From the NCBI GenBank assembly GCA_029747015.1, contig JAKOGI010002784.1, positions 1 to 64,000 of the forward strand: DNA of 64,000 bases. Direction: 5' to 3'. Both the position numbers and the translations under genes were made by a program. Below the pieces are notes generated by a model, which did not search any database, had not been told where the DNA came from, and was given only the letters and a program-made list of their open reading frames with translations. This document shows positions 13,126 through 24,976 of this stretch, in pieces; position 1 is the stretch's first letter; every line of letters starts with the position of its first letter. This DNA is from Carnegiea gigantea. Taxonomy: Eukaryota; Streptophyta; Magnoliopsida; Caryophyllales; Cactaceae.

Positions 13126-16100
13126 TTGGACCGTTTTCTGTTTAGGGTGTAATTTAGATGTTTAGCGAATACTCTTTCGGCTGATGCAAATGCCTGTATT
13201 ATGTGTGCTTTCTTGTTTCAGTTCATGACTCAGGCGTCTTGTTGATGAATCTGTTGCGTTAATGAAGTGGGCATTGTAAATTTCATTGTCTTGGTAGCCA
13301 ATTAGACTGCTTCTGTTTAGGGTGTAATTTGGGTGTTTAGAGAATACTGTTTCGGCTGATGCAAATGCCTGTATTATGCGTCCTTTCTTGTTTCAGTTCA
13401 TGACTCAGGCGTCTTGTTGATGAATCCGTTGTGTTAATGAAGTGGGCATTGTAAATTTCATTGTCTTTGTAGCCAATTAGGCTGTTTCAGTTTAGGGTGT
13501 AATTTGGGTGTTTACAGAATACTGTTTCGGCCGATGCAAATGCCTATATTATGCGTGCTTTCTTGTTTCAGTTCATGACTTAGGCGTCTTGTTGATGAAT
13601 CCATTGTGTTAATGAATTGGGCATTGTAAATTTCATTATCTTGGTAGCCAATTAGACTATTTCTGTTTAGGGTGTAATATGGGTGTTTGGAGATTACTCT
13701 TTCGGCTGATGCAAATGCCTGTATCATGTGTGCTTTCTTGTTTCAGTTCATGACTCAGGCGTCTTGTTGATGAATCCATTGTGTTAATGAAGTGGGCATT
13801 GTAAATTTCATTGTGTTGGTAGCCAATTTGACTGTTTCTGTTTAGAGTGTAATTTGGGTGTTTAGGGGATACTGTTTCGGCTGATGCAAATGCCTGTATT
13901 ATGCGTGCTTTCTTGTTTTAGTTCATGGCTCAGGCGTCTTGTTGATGAATCCATTGTGTTAATGAAGTGGGCATTGTAAATTTCATTGTCTTGGAAGCCA
14001 ATTAGACTGTTTCGATTTGGGGTGTAATTTGGGTGTTTACAGAATACTGTTTCGGCTGATGCAAATGCCTGTATTATGTGTGCTTTCTTCTTTCAGTTCA
14101 TGGCTCAGGCGTCTGGTTGATGAATCCATTGTGTTAATGAAGTGGGCATTGTAAATTTCATTGTCCTAGTAGCCTATTAGATTGTTTCTATTTGGGGTGT
14201 AATTTTGGTGTTTAGAGAACACTGTTTCGGCTGATGCAAATGCCAGTATTATGTGTGCTTTCTTGTTTCAGTTCATGACTCAGGCGTCTTGTTGATGAAT
14301 CCATTGTGTTAATGAAGTAGGCAGTGTAAATTTCATTGTCTTGGTAGCCAATTAGACTGTTTCTGTTTAGGGTGCAATTTGGACGTTTAGAGAATACTGT
14401 TTCGGCTGATGCAAATGCCTGTATTATGTGTGCTTTCTTGTTTCAGTTCATGACTCAGGTGTCTTGTTGATGAATCCGTTGTGTTAATGAAGTGGGCATT
14501 GTAAATTTCGTTGTCTTCGTAGCCAATTAGACTGTTTCCGTTTAGGGTGTAATTTTGGTGTTTACAGAATACTGTTTCGGCTGATGCAAATGCCTGTATT
14601 ATGTGTGCTTTCTTATTTCAGTTCATGACTCAAGCGTCTCGTTGATGAATCTATTGTGCTAATGAATTGGGCATTGTAAATTTCATTGTCTTGGCAGCCA
14701 ATTAGACTGTTTCTGTTTAGGGTGTAATTTGGGTGTTTACAGGATACTGTTTCGGTTGATACAAATGCCTGTATTGTGGGTGCTTTCTCGTTTCAGTTCA
14801 TGACTCAGGCGTCTTGTTGATGAATCCATTGTGTTAATGAAGTGGGCATTGTTAATTTCATTGTCTTAGTTGCCAATTAGACTGTTTCTGTTTAGGGTGT
14901 ATTTTTGGTGTTTGGAGAATACTGTTTCGGATGATGCAAATACCTGTATTATGCGTGCTTTCTTGTTTCAGTTCGTGACTCAGGCGTCTTTTTGATGAAT
15001 CCATTGTGTTAATAAAGTGGGCATTGTAAATTTCATTGTCTTGGCAGCCAATTGGACTGTTTCTGTTTATGGTGCAATTTGGATGTTTAGGGAATACTGT
15101 TTCAGCTGATGCAAATGCCTGTATTATGTCTGCTTTCTTGTTTCAGTTCATGACTCAGGCATCTTGTTGATGAATCCATTGTGTTAATGAAGCGGGCATT
15201 GTAAATTTCATTGCCTTGGTAGCCAATTACACTGCTTCTGTTTCAGGTGTAATTTGGACGTTTAGAGAATACTGTTTCGGCTGATGCAAATGCCCGTATT
15301 ATGTGTGCTTTCTTGTTTCAGCTCATGACTGAGGCGTCTTGTTGATGAATCCGTTGTGTTAACGAAGTGGGCATTGTAAATTTCATTGTCTTGGTAGCCA
15401 ATTAGACTGCTTCTGTTTAGGGCGTAAATTGGGTGTTTAGGGAATACTGTTTCACCTGATGCAAATGCCTGTATTATGTGTGCTTTCTTGTTTCAGTTCC
15501 TGACTCAGGCGTCTTGTTGATGAATACGTTGTGTTAATGAAGTGGGCATTGCAGATTTCATTGTCTTCGTAGCCAATTAGACTATTTCTGTTTAGGGTGT
15601 AATTTGGGTGTTTAGAGAATACTGTTTTAGCTAATGCAAATGCCTGTATTATGTGTGCTTTCTTGTTTCAGTTCATGACTCAGTCGTCTTGTTGATGAAT
15701 CCATTGTGTTAATGAACTAGGCATTGTAAATTTCATTGTCTTGGTAGCCAATTAGACTGTTTCTGTTTAGGGTGTAATTTGGGTGTTTACAGGATACTAT
15801 TTCGACTAATACAAATGCCTGTATTATGGGTGCTTTCTTGTTTCAGTTCATGACTGAGGCGTCTTGCTGATGAATCTATTGTGTTAATGATGTGGGCATT
15901 GTAAATTTCATTGTCTTGGTAGCCAGTTGGACTGTTTCTGTTTAGGGCGTAATTTGGGTGTTTAAAGAATACTGTTTCGGCTGATGCAAATGCGTGTACT
16001 ATGTGTGCCTTCCTGTTTCAGTTCATGACTCAGGCATCCTGTTGATGAATCCATTGTGTTAATGTGGGGGGCATTGTAAATTTCATTATCTTGGTAGCCA

Positions 16101-16459
16101 ATTAGACTGATTCAGTTTAGGGTGTAATTTGGGTGCTTACAGAATACTGTTTCGGCTGATGCAAATGCCTGTATTATGCGTGCTTTCTTGTTTCAGTTCA
16201 TGACTCAGGCGTCTTGTTGATGAATCCATTGTGTTAATGAATTGGGCATCGCAAATTTCATTGTCTTGGCAGCCAATTAGACTGTTTTTGTTTAGGGTGT
16301 AATTTTAGTGCCAGGAGAATACTGTTTCGGATGATGCAAATACCTGTATTATGTGTGCTTTCTTGTTTCAGTTCGTGACTCCGGCATTTTGTTGATGAAT
16401 CCATTGTGTTAATGAAGTGGGCATTGTAAATTTCATTATCTTGGCGGCCAATTAGACTG

Positions 16460-16984
16460 TTTCTGTTTATGGTACAATTTGGATGTTTAGATAATACTGT
16501 TTCAGCTGATGCAAATGCCTATATTATGTGTGCTTTCTTGTTTCAGTTCATGACTCAGGTGTCTTGTTGATGAATCCATTGTGTTAATGAAGTGGGCATT
16601 GTAAATTTCATTGCCTTGGTAGCCAATTAGACTGTTTCTGTTTAGGGTGTAATTTGGGTGTTTAGAAAATACTGTTTCGGCTGATGCAAATGCCTGTATT
16701 ATGTGTGCTTTCTTGTTTCAGTTCATAACTCAGGTGTCTTGTTGATGAATCCATTGTGTTAATGAAGTGGGCATTGTAAATTTCATTGTCTTGGTAGCCA
16801 ATTACACTGTTTCTGTTTAGGATGTAATTTGGATGTTCGGAGAATACTGTTTCGACTGATGCAAATGCCTGTATTATGTGTGCTTTCTTATTTCAGTTCA
16901 TGACTCAGGCGTCTCGTTGATGAATCCATTGTGCTAATGAATTGGGCATTGTAAATTTCATTGTCTTGGCAGCCAATTAGACTG
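16460..16984 (-). repeat. Three-monomer insertion in super-unit copy 3
   Basis: Copy 3 has 525 bp here (three monomers) that copy 2 lacks. The sequence leaves the copy-2 pattern around the GGCGGCCAATTAGACTG monomer and rejoins it at the GATGTTTAGAGGATACTG monomer. One inserted monomer carries AGGATGTAATTTGGATGTTCG, a rare variant also found in copy 4 near 22770, so the extra units probably came from another place in the array. Limits are approximate because all units are alike. Confidence 0.65.
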
Positions 16985-18469
16985 TTTCTGTTTATGGTGC
17001 AATTTGGATGTTTAGAGGATACTGTTTCAGCTGATGCAAATGCCTGTATTATGTTTGCTTTCCTGTTTCAGTTCATGACTGAGGCGTCTTGTTGATGAAT
17101 CCGTTGTGTTAATGAAGTGGGCATTGTAAATTTTATTGTCTTCGTAGCCAATTAGACTGTTTCAGTTTAGGGTGTAATTTGGGTGTTTACAGAATACTAT
17201 TTCGGCTGATGCAAATGCCTGTATTATGCATGCTTTCTGGTTTTAGTTCATGACTCTGGCGTCTTGTTGATGAATCCATTGTGTTAATGAATTGGGTATT
17301 GTAAATTTTATTGTCCTGGCAGCCAATTAGACTGTTTCCGTTTAGGGTGTAATTTGGGTGTTTACAGGATACTGTTTCGGTTGATGCAAATGCCTGTATT
17401 ATGAGTGCTTTCTTGTTTCAGTTCATGACTCAGGCGTCTCGTTGATGAATCCATTGTGTTAATGAAGTGGGCATTGTAAATTTCAGTGTCTTAGTTGCCA
17501 ATTAGACTGTTTCTGTTTAGGGTGTAATTTTGGTGTTTGGAGAATACTGTTTCGGATGATGCAAATACCTGTATTATGCGTGCTTTCTTGTTTCAGTTCG
17601 TGACTCAGGCGTCTTGTTGATGAATCCATTGTTTTAATGAAGTGGGCATTGTAAATTTCATTGTCTTGGCAGCCAATTAGACTGTTTCTGTTTATGGTGC
17701 AGTTTGGATGTTTAGAGGATACTGTTTCAGCTGATGCAAATGCCTGTATTATGTGTGATTTCTTGTTTCAGTTCATGACTCAGGCGTCTTGTTGATGAAT
17801 CCATTGTGTTAATGAAGTGGGCATTGTAAATTTCATTGTCTTGGTAGCCAATTACACTGCTTCTGTTTAGGGTGTAATTTGGAAGTTTAGAGAATACTAT
17901 TTCGGCTGATGCAAATGCCCGTATTATGTGTGCCTTCTTATTTCAGTTCATGACTCAGGCGTCTTGTTGATGAATCCGTTGTGCTAACGAAGTGGGCATT
18001 GTAAATTTCATTGTCTTGGTAGCCAATTAGACTGCTTCTGTTTAGGGCGTAATTTGGGTGTTTAGGGAATGCTGTTTCACCTGATGCAAATGCCTGTATT
18101 ATGTGTGCTTTCTTGTTTCAGTTCATGACTCAGGCGTCTTGTTGATGAATACGTTGTGTTAATGAAGTGGGGATTGTAAATTTCATTGTCTTCGTGGCCA
18201 ATTAGACTGTTTCTGTTTAGGGTGTAATTTGGGTGTTTAGAGAATACTGTTTCAGCTAATGCAAATGCCTATATTATGTGTGCTTTCTTGTTTCAGTTCA
18301 TGACTCAGGCGTCTTGTTGATGAATCCATTGTGTTAATGAACTGGGCATTGTAAATTTCATTGTCTTGGTAGCCAATTAGACTGTTTTTGTTTAGGGTGT
18401 AATTTGGGTGTTTACAGGATACTGTCTCGGCTGATGCAAATGCCTGTATTATGGGTGCTTTCTTATTTC

Positions 18470-21400
18470 AGTTCATGACTCAGGCGTCTTGTTGATGAAT
18501 CTTTTGTGTTAATGATGTGGGCATTGTAAATTTCATTGTCTTGGTAGCAAGTTTGACTGTTTCTGTTTAGGGCGTAATTTGGGTGTTTAGAGAATACTGT
18601 TTCGGCTGATGCAAATACGTGTACTATGTGTGCCTTCCTATTTCAGTTCCTGACTCAGGCATCCTGTTGATGAATCCATTGTGTCAATGTAGTGGGCATT
18701 GTAAATTTCATTATCTTGGTAGCCAATTAGACTGTTTCTGTTTAGGGTGTAATTTGGGTGTTTAGAGAATACTGTTTCGTCTGATGCAAATGCCTGTATT
18801 ATGTATGCTTTCTTGTTTCAGTTCGTGACTCAGGCGTCCTGCTGATGAATCCATTGCGTTAATGCAGTGGGCATTGTAAATTTCATTGTCTTGGTAGCCA
18901 ATTAGACTGTTTCTATTTAGGGTGTAATTTGGGTGTCTAGGGGATACAGTTTCGGCTGATGCAAATGCCTGTATTAGGTGTGCTTTCTTGTTTCAGTTCA
19001 TGACTCAGGCGTCTTGGTGATGAATCCATTGTGTTAATGAAGTGGGCATTGTAAATTTCATTATCTTGGTAGCCAATTAGACTGTTTCGATTTACGGTGT
19101 GATTTGGGCGTTTACAGAATACTGTTTCGGCTGATGCAGATGCCTGTATTATGCGTGCCTTCTTGTTTCAGTTCATGACTCAGGCGTCTTGTTGATGAAT
19201 CCATTGTGTTAATGAAGTGGGCGTTGTAAATTTCATTATCTTGGTAGCCAATTACACTGCTTCTGTTTAAGGTGTAATTTAGACGTTTAGAGAATACTGT
19301 TTCGGCTGATGCAAATGCCTGTATTATGTGTGCTTTCTTGTTTCAGTTCATGACTCAGGCGTCTTGTTGATGGATCTGTTGTGTTAATGAAGTGGGCATT
19401 GTAAATTTCATTGTCTTGGTTGACAATTAGACTGCTTCTGTTTAGGGTGTAATTTGGGTGTTTAGAGAATACTGTTTCGGCTGATGCAAAAGCCTGTATT
19501 ATGTGTGCTTTCTTGTTTCAGTTCATGACTCAGGCGTCTTCTTGATGAATCCGTTGTGTTAATGAAGTGGGCATTGTAAATTTCATTGTCTTTGTAGCCA
19601 ATTAGGCTGTTTCTGTTTAGGGTGTAAGTTGGGTGTTTACAGAATACTGTTTCGGCTGATGCAAATGCCTGTATTATGCATGCTTTCTTGTTTCAGTTCA
19701 TGACTCAGGCGTCTTGTTGATGAATCCATTGTGTTAATGAATTGGGCATTGTAAATTTCATTGTCTTGGCAGCTAATTAGACTGTTTCTGTTTAGGTTGT
19801 AATTTGGGTGTTTGGACATTACTCTTTCGGCTGATGCAAATGCCTGTATCATGTGTGCTTTCTTGTTTCAGTTCATGACCCAGGCGTCTTGTTGATGAAT
19901 CCATTGTGTTAATGAAGTGGGCATTGTAAATTTCATTGTCTTAGTAGCCAATTAGACTGTTTCTATTTGGGGTGTAATTTTGGTCTTTAGAGAACACTGT
20001 TTCGGCTGATGCAAATGCATGTATTATGTGTGCTTTCTTGTTTCAGTTCATGACTCAGGCGTCTTGTTGATGAATCCATTGTGTTAATGAAGTAGGCAGT
20101 GTAAATTTCATTGTCATGGTAGCCAATTAGACTGTTTCTGCTTAGGGTGCAATTTGGATGTTTAGAGAATACTGTTTCGGCTGATGCAATTGCCTGTATT
20201 ATGTGTGCTTTCTTGTTTCAGTTCATGACTCAGGCGTCTTGTTGATGAATCCATTGTGTTAATAAAGTGGGCATTGTAAATTTCATTGTCTTGGTAGCCA
20301 ATTAGACTATTTCAGTTTAGGTGTAATTTGGGTGTTTACAGAATACTATTTCGGCTGATGCAAATGCCTGTATTATGTGTGCTTTCTTGTTTCTGCTCAT
20401 GACTCAGGCGTCTCGTTGATGAATCCATTGTGCTAATGAATTGGGCATTGTAAATTTCATTGTCTTGGCAGCCAATTAGACTGTTTCTGTTTAGGGTGCA
20501 ATTTGGATGTTTAGAGAATACTGTTTCGGCTGATGCAAATGCCTATATTGTGTGTGCTTTCTTGTTTCAGTTCTTGACTCAGGCGTCTTGTTAATGAATC
20601 CATTGTGTTAATGAAGTGGGCATTGTAAATTTCATTGTCTTCGTAGCCAATTACACTGCTTCTGTTTAGGATATAATTTGGGTGTTTACAGGATACTGTT
20701 TCGGCTGATGCAAATGCCTGTATTATGTGTGCTTTCTTGTTTCAGTTCCTGACTCAGGCGTCTTGTTGATGAATCTATTGGGTTAATGATGTGGGCATTG
20801 TAAATTTCATTATCTTGGTAGCCAGTTGGACTGTTTCTGTTTAGGGCGTAATTTGGGTGTTTAGAGAATACTGTTTCGGCTGATGCAAATGCGTGTACTA
20901 TGTGTGCCTTCCTGTTTCAGTTCCTGACTCAGGCATCCTGTTGATGAATCCATTGTGTTAATGTAGTGGGCATTGTAAATTTCATTATCTTGGTAGCCAA
21001 TTAGACTGTTTCTGCTTGGGGCGTAATTTGGGTGTTTAGAGAATACTGTTTCGGCTGATGCAAATGTCTGTATTATGTATGCTTTCTTGTTTTAGTTCGT
21101 GACTCAGGGGTCTTGTTGATGAATCCATTGCGTTAATGTAGTGGGCATTGTAAATTTCGTTGTCTTGGTAGCCAATTAGACTGTTTCTGTTTAAGGTGTA
21201 ATTTGGGTGTCTAAGGGATACAGTTTCGGCTGATGCAAATGCCTGCATTAGGTGTGCTTTCTTGTTTCAGTTCATGACTCAGGCGTCTTGGTGATGAATC
21301 CATTGTGTTAATGAAGTGGGCATTGTAAATTTCATTGTCTTGGTAGCCAATGAGACTGTTTCGATTTAGGGTGTAATTTGGGCATTTACAGAATACTGTT

Positions 21401-24065
21401 TCGGCTGATGCAGTTGCCTGTATTATGTGTACCTTCTTGTTTCAGTTCATGACTCAGGCGTCTTGTTGATGAATCCATTTTGTTAATAAAGTGGGCGTTG
21501 TAAATTTCATTAACTTGGTAGCGAATTACACCGCTTCTGTTTAGGGTGTAATTTAGACGTTTAGAGAATACTGTTTCGGCTGATGCAAATGTCTGTATTA
21601 TGTGTGCTTTCTTGTTTCAGTTCAGGACTCAGGCGTCTTGTTGATGAATCCGTTGTGTTGATGAAGTGGGCATTGTAAATTTCGTTGTGTTCGTAGCCAA
21701 TTAGACTGTTTCCGTTTATGGCGTAATTTGGGTGTTTACAGAATACTGTTTCGGCTGATGCAAATGCCTGTATTATGTGTGCTTTCTTGTTTCAGTTCAT
21801 GACTCAGGCGTCTCGTTGATGAATCCAATGTGCTACTGAATTGGGCATTGTAAATTTCATTGTCTTGGCAGCCAATTAGACTATTTCTGTTTATGGTGCA
21901 ATTTGGATGTTTAGAGGATACTGTTTCAGCTGATGCAAATGCCTGTATTATGTCTGCTTTCTTGTTTCAGTTCATGACTCAGGCGTCTTGTTGATGAATC
22001 CATTGTGTTAATAAAGTGGACATTGTAAATTTCATTGTCTTGGTAGCCAATAGACGGTTTCTGTTTAGGGCGTAATTTGGGTGTTTACAGAATACTGTTT
22101 CGGCTGATGCAAATGCCTGTATTATGTGTGCTTTCTTGTTTCAGTTCATAACTCTGGCGTCTCGTTGATGAATCCACTGTGCTAATGAATTGGGCATTGC
22201 AAATTTCATTGTCTTGGCAGCCAGTTAGACTGTTTCTGTTTAGGGTGTAATTTGGGTGTTTAGGGAATACTGTTTCGGCTGATGCAAATGCCTGTATTAT
22301 GTGTGCTTTCTTGTTTCAGTTCATGACACAGGGATCTTGTCGATGAATCCATTGTGTCAATGAAGTGGGCATTGTAAATTTCATTGTCTTGGTTGCCAAT
22401 TAGACTGTTTCTGTTTAAGGTGTAATTTAGGTGCCAGGAGAATACTGTTTCGGATGATGTAAACACCTGTATTATGTGTGCTTTCTTGTTTCAGTTCGTG
22501 ACTCAGGCATTTTGTTGATGAATCCATTGTGTTAATGAAGTGGGCATTGCAAATTTCATTGTCTTGGCAGCCAATTAGACTGTCTCTGTTTATGGTGCAA
22601 TTTGGATGTTTAGAGAATACTGTTTCAGCTGATGCAAATGCCTATATTATGTGTGCTTTCTTGTTTCAGTTCATGACTCAGGCGTCTTGTTGATGAATCC
22701 ATTGTGTTAATGAAGTGGGCATTGTAAATTTCGTTGTCTTGGTAGCCAATTACACTGCTTCTGTTTAGGATGTAATTTGGATGTTCGTAGAATACTGTTT
22801 CGGCTGATGCAAATGCATGTATTATGCGTGCTTTCTTGTTTCAGTTCATGACTCAGGCGTCTCGTTGATGAATCCGCTGTGCTAATGAAGTGGGCATTGT
22901 AAATTTCGTTGTCTTCGTAGCCAATTAGACTGTTTCAGTTTAGGGTGTAATTTGGGTGTTTGCAGAATACTGTTTCGGCTGATGCAAATGCTTGTATTAT
23001 GCGTGCTTTCTTGTTTTAGTTCATGGCTCTGGTGTATTGTTGATGAATCCATTGTGTTAATGAATTGGGCATTGTAAATTTCATTATCTTGGCAGCCAAT
23101 TAGACTGTTTCTGTTTAAGGTGTAATTTGGGTGTTTACAGGATACTATTTCGGTTGATGCAAATGCCTGTATTATGGGTGCTTTCTTGTTTCAGTTCATA
23201 ACTCAGGCGTCTTGTTGATGAATCCATTGTGTTAATGAAGTGGGCATTGTAAATTTCATTGTCTTAGTTGCCAATTAGACTGTTTCTGTTTAGGGTGTAA
23301 TTTTGGCGTTTGGAGAATACGGTTTCGGATGATGCAAATACCTGTATTATGCGTGCTTTCTTGTTTCAGTTCGTGACTCAGGCGTCTTGTTGATGAATCA
23401 ATTGTGTTAATAAAGTGGGCATTGTAAATTTCATTGTCTTAGCAGCCAATTAGACTGTTTCTGTTTATGGTCCAATTTTGATGTTTAGAGAATACTGTTT
23501 CAGATGATGCGAATGCCTGTATTATGTCTGCTTTCTTGTTTCAGTTCATGACTCAGGCATCTTGTTGATGAATCCATTGTGCTAATGAAGCGGGCATTGT
23601 AAATTTCATTGTCTTGGTAGCCAATTACACTGCTTCTGTTTAGGTGTAATTTGGAAGTTTAGAGAATACTATTTGGGCTGATGCAAATGTCGTATTATGT
23701 GTGCCTTCTTATTTCAGTTCATGACTCAGGCGTCTTGTTGATGAATCCGTTGTGCTAACGAAGTGGGCATTGTAAATTTCATTGTCTTGGTAGCCAATTA
23801 GACTGCTTCTGCTTCGGGCGTAATTTGGGTGTTTAGGGAATACTGTTCCACCTGATGCAAACGCCTGTATTATGTGTGCTTTCTTGTTTCAGTTCATGAC
23901 TCAGGCGTCTTGTTGATGAATACGCTGTGTTAATGAAGTGGGCATTGTAAATTTCATTGTCTTCGTATCCAATTACACTGTTTCTATTTAGGGTGTAACT
24001 TGGGTGTTTAGAGGATACTGTTTCGGCTGATGCAAATGCCTGTATTATGGGTGCTTTCTTGTTTC
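18470..24065 (-). repeat. Left super-unit copy 4 (about 32 monomers)
   Basis: Length is 5596 bp. It opens with the TAGCAAGTT variant, as copies 2 and 3 do. Its markers at 18618 and 19801 (a diverged AATTTGGGTGTTTGGACATTACTC) and at about 22425 keep the same order. The second GTGTACTATG variant lies at 20902, only 2284 bp after the first, against about 3500 bp in copies 2 and 3. The internal arrangement is therefore partly reshuffled even though the total length is conserved. It is the most diverged of the copies by eye. Confidence 0.75.
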
Positions 24066-24934
24066 AGTTCATGACTCAGGCGTCTTGTTGATGAATCTAT
24101 TGTGTTAATGATGTGGGCATTGTAAATTTCATTGTCTTGGTGGCCAGTTGGACTGTTTCTGTTTAGGGCGTAATTTCGGTGTTTAGAGAATACTGTTTCG
24201 GCCGATGCAAATGCGTGTACTATGTGTGCCTTCCTGTTTCAGTTCATGACTCAGGCATCCTGTTGATTAATCCATTGTGTTAATGTAGCGGGCATTGTAA
24301 ATTTCATTATCTTGGTAGCCAATTAGACTGTTTCTGTTTGGGGTGTAATTTGGGTGTTTAGAGAATACTGTTTCGGCTGATGCAAATGCCTGTATGATGT
24401 GTGCTTTCTTGTTTCAGTTCGTGACTCAGGCGTCTTGTTGGTGAATCCATTGCGTTAATGTAGTGGGCTTTGTAAATTTCATTGTCTTGGTAGCCAATTA
24501 GACTGTTTCTGTTTATGGTGTATTTTGGGTGTCTAGGGGATACAGTTTCGGCTGATGCAAATGCCTGTATTAGGTGTGCTTTCTTGTTTCAGTTCATGAC
24601 TCAGGCGTCTTGGTGATGAATCCATTGTGTTAATGAAGTGGGCATTGTAAATTTCGTTGTCTTGGTAGCCAATTAGACTGTTTCGATTTAGGGTGTAATT
24701 TGGGTGTTTACAGAATACTGTTTCGGCTGATGCAGATGCCCGTATTATGTGTGCCTTCTTGTTTCAGTTCATGATTATGGCGTCTTGTTGATGAATCCAT
24801 TCTGTTAATGAAGTGGGCGTTGTAAATTTCATTATCTTGGTAGCCAATTACACTGCTTCTGTTTAGGGTGTAATTTGGACGTTTAGAGAATACTGTTTCG
24901 GCTGATGCAAATGCCTGTATTATGTGTGCCTTCT
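24066..24934 (-). repeat. Left super-unit copy 5, cut by the inversion
   Basis: It starts with the same TCTATTGTGTTAATGATGTG monomer and GTGTACTATG variant (24210) as the other copies, and runs for about five monomers before the polarity switch. The inversion breakpoint therefore lies inside a super-unit, after about 870 bp of it, and not at a super-unit boundary. Confidence 0.8.
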
Positions 24935-24976
24935 CTGAAACAACAAAGCACACATAATACAGGCATTTGCATCAGC
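24901..24976. repeat. Head-to-head inversion junction between arms
   Basis: The left arm ends in a minus-strand monomer at about 24934 (GTGTGCCTTCT) and the right arm starts at about 24935 (CTGAAACAACAAAGCAC). Bases 24901-24929 and 24948-24976 are perfect 29-bp reverse complements, separated by 18 nt (24930-24947). The inverted repeat is simply the same monomer segment in both orientations. The breakpoints lie 8 bases apart in monomer register, so the centre is not an exact mirror. There is 0-1 base of microhomology and no inserted foreign sequence. Comparing the first monomer on each side gives about 20 differences in roughly 175 bases. It could be a true inversion breakpoint or a misjoin of two real subarrays; the divergence argues against a fold-back read artefact. 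Confidence 0.93.

Larger units (their letters stand above)
12354..18469 (-). repeat. Left super-unit copy 3 (35 monomers)
   Basis: It repeats copy 2 marker for marker (12502, 13678, 15992 and 16303). Two changes account for its 6116-bp length: a net loss of about 9 bp in the noisy patch at 12.7-13.1 kb, and a gain of 525 bp (three monomers) near 16460-16984. The three-monomer gain is shown by the distance from TTTTAGTGCCAGG to the next super-unit start: 1642 bp in copy 2 and 2167 bp here. Confidence 0.83.
1..24934 (-). repeat. Left arm: minus-strand satellite subarray
   Basis: All monomers here read on the minus strand, so the plus strand is T/G-rich (words such as CTGTTTCGGCTGATGCAAAT). About 142 units. 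Higher-level order is a super-unit of about 5.6 kb, recognised by rare variants that recur together. A GCGTGTACTATGTG variant occurs at about 148, 6901, 12502 and 18618. An AATATGGGTGTTTGGAGATTACTC variant, or a close relative, occurs at about 1331, 8088, 13678 and 19801. A TTTTAGTGCCAGG variant occurs at 5111, 10712 and 16303, with a relative at about 22425. The spacings agree between markers. Apart from five indel-rich patches the arm keeps near-perfect 175-bp phase. Confidence 0.95.

Noticed and set aside
24930..24947. Hairpin terminator or cruciform origin at the junction
   Set aside because: The inverted repeat is fully explained by two oppositely oriented monomers meeting. The 18-nt centre is ordinary monomer sequence, and no other sign of a terminator or origin is present.
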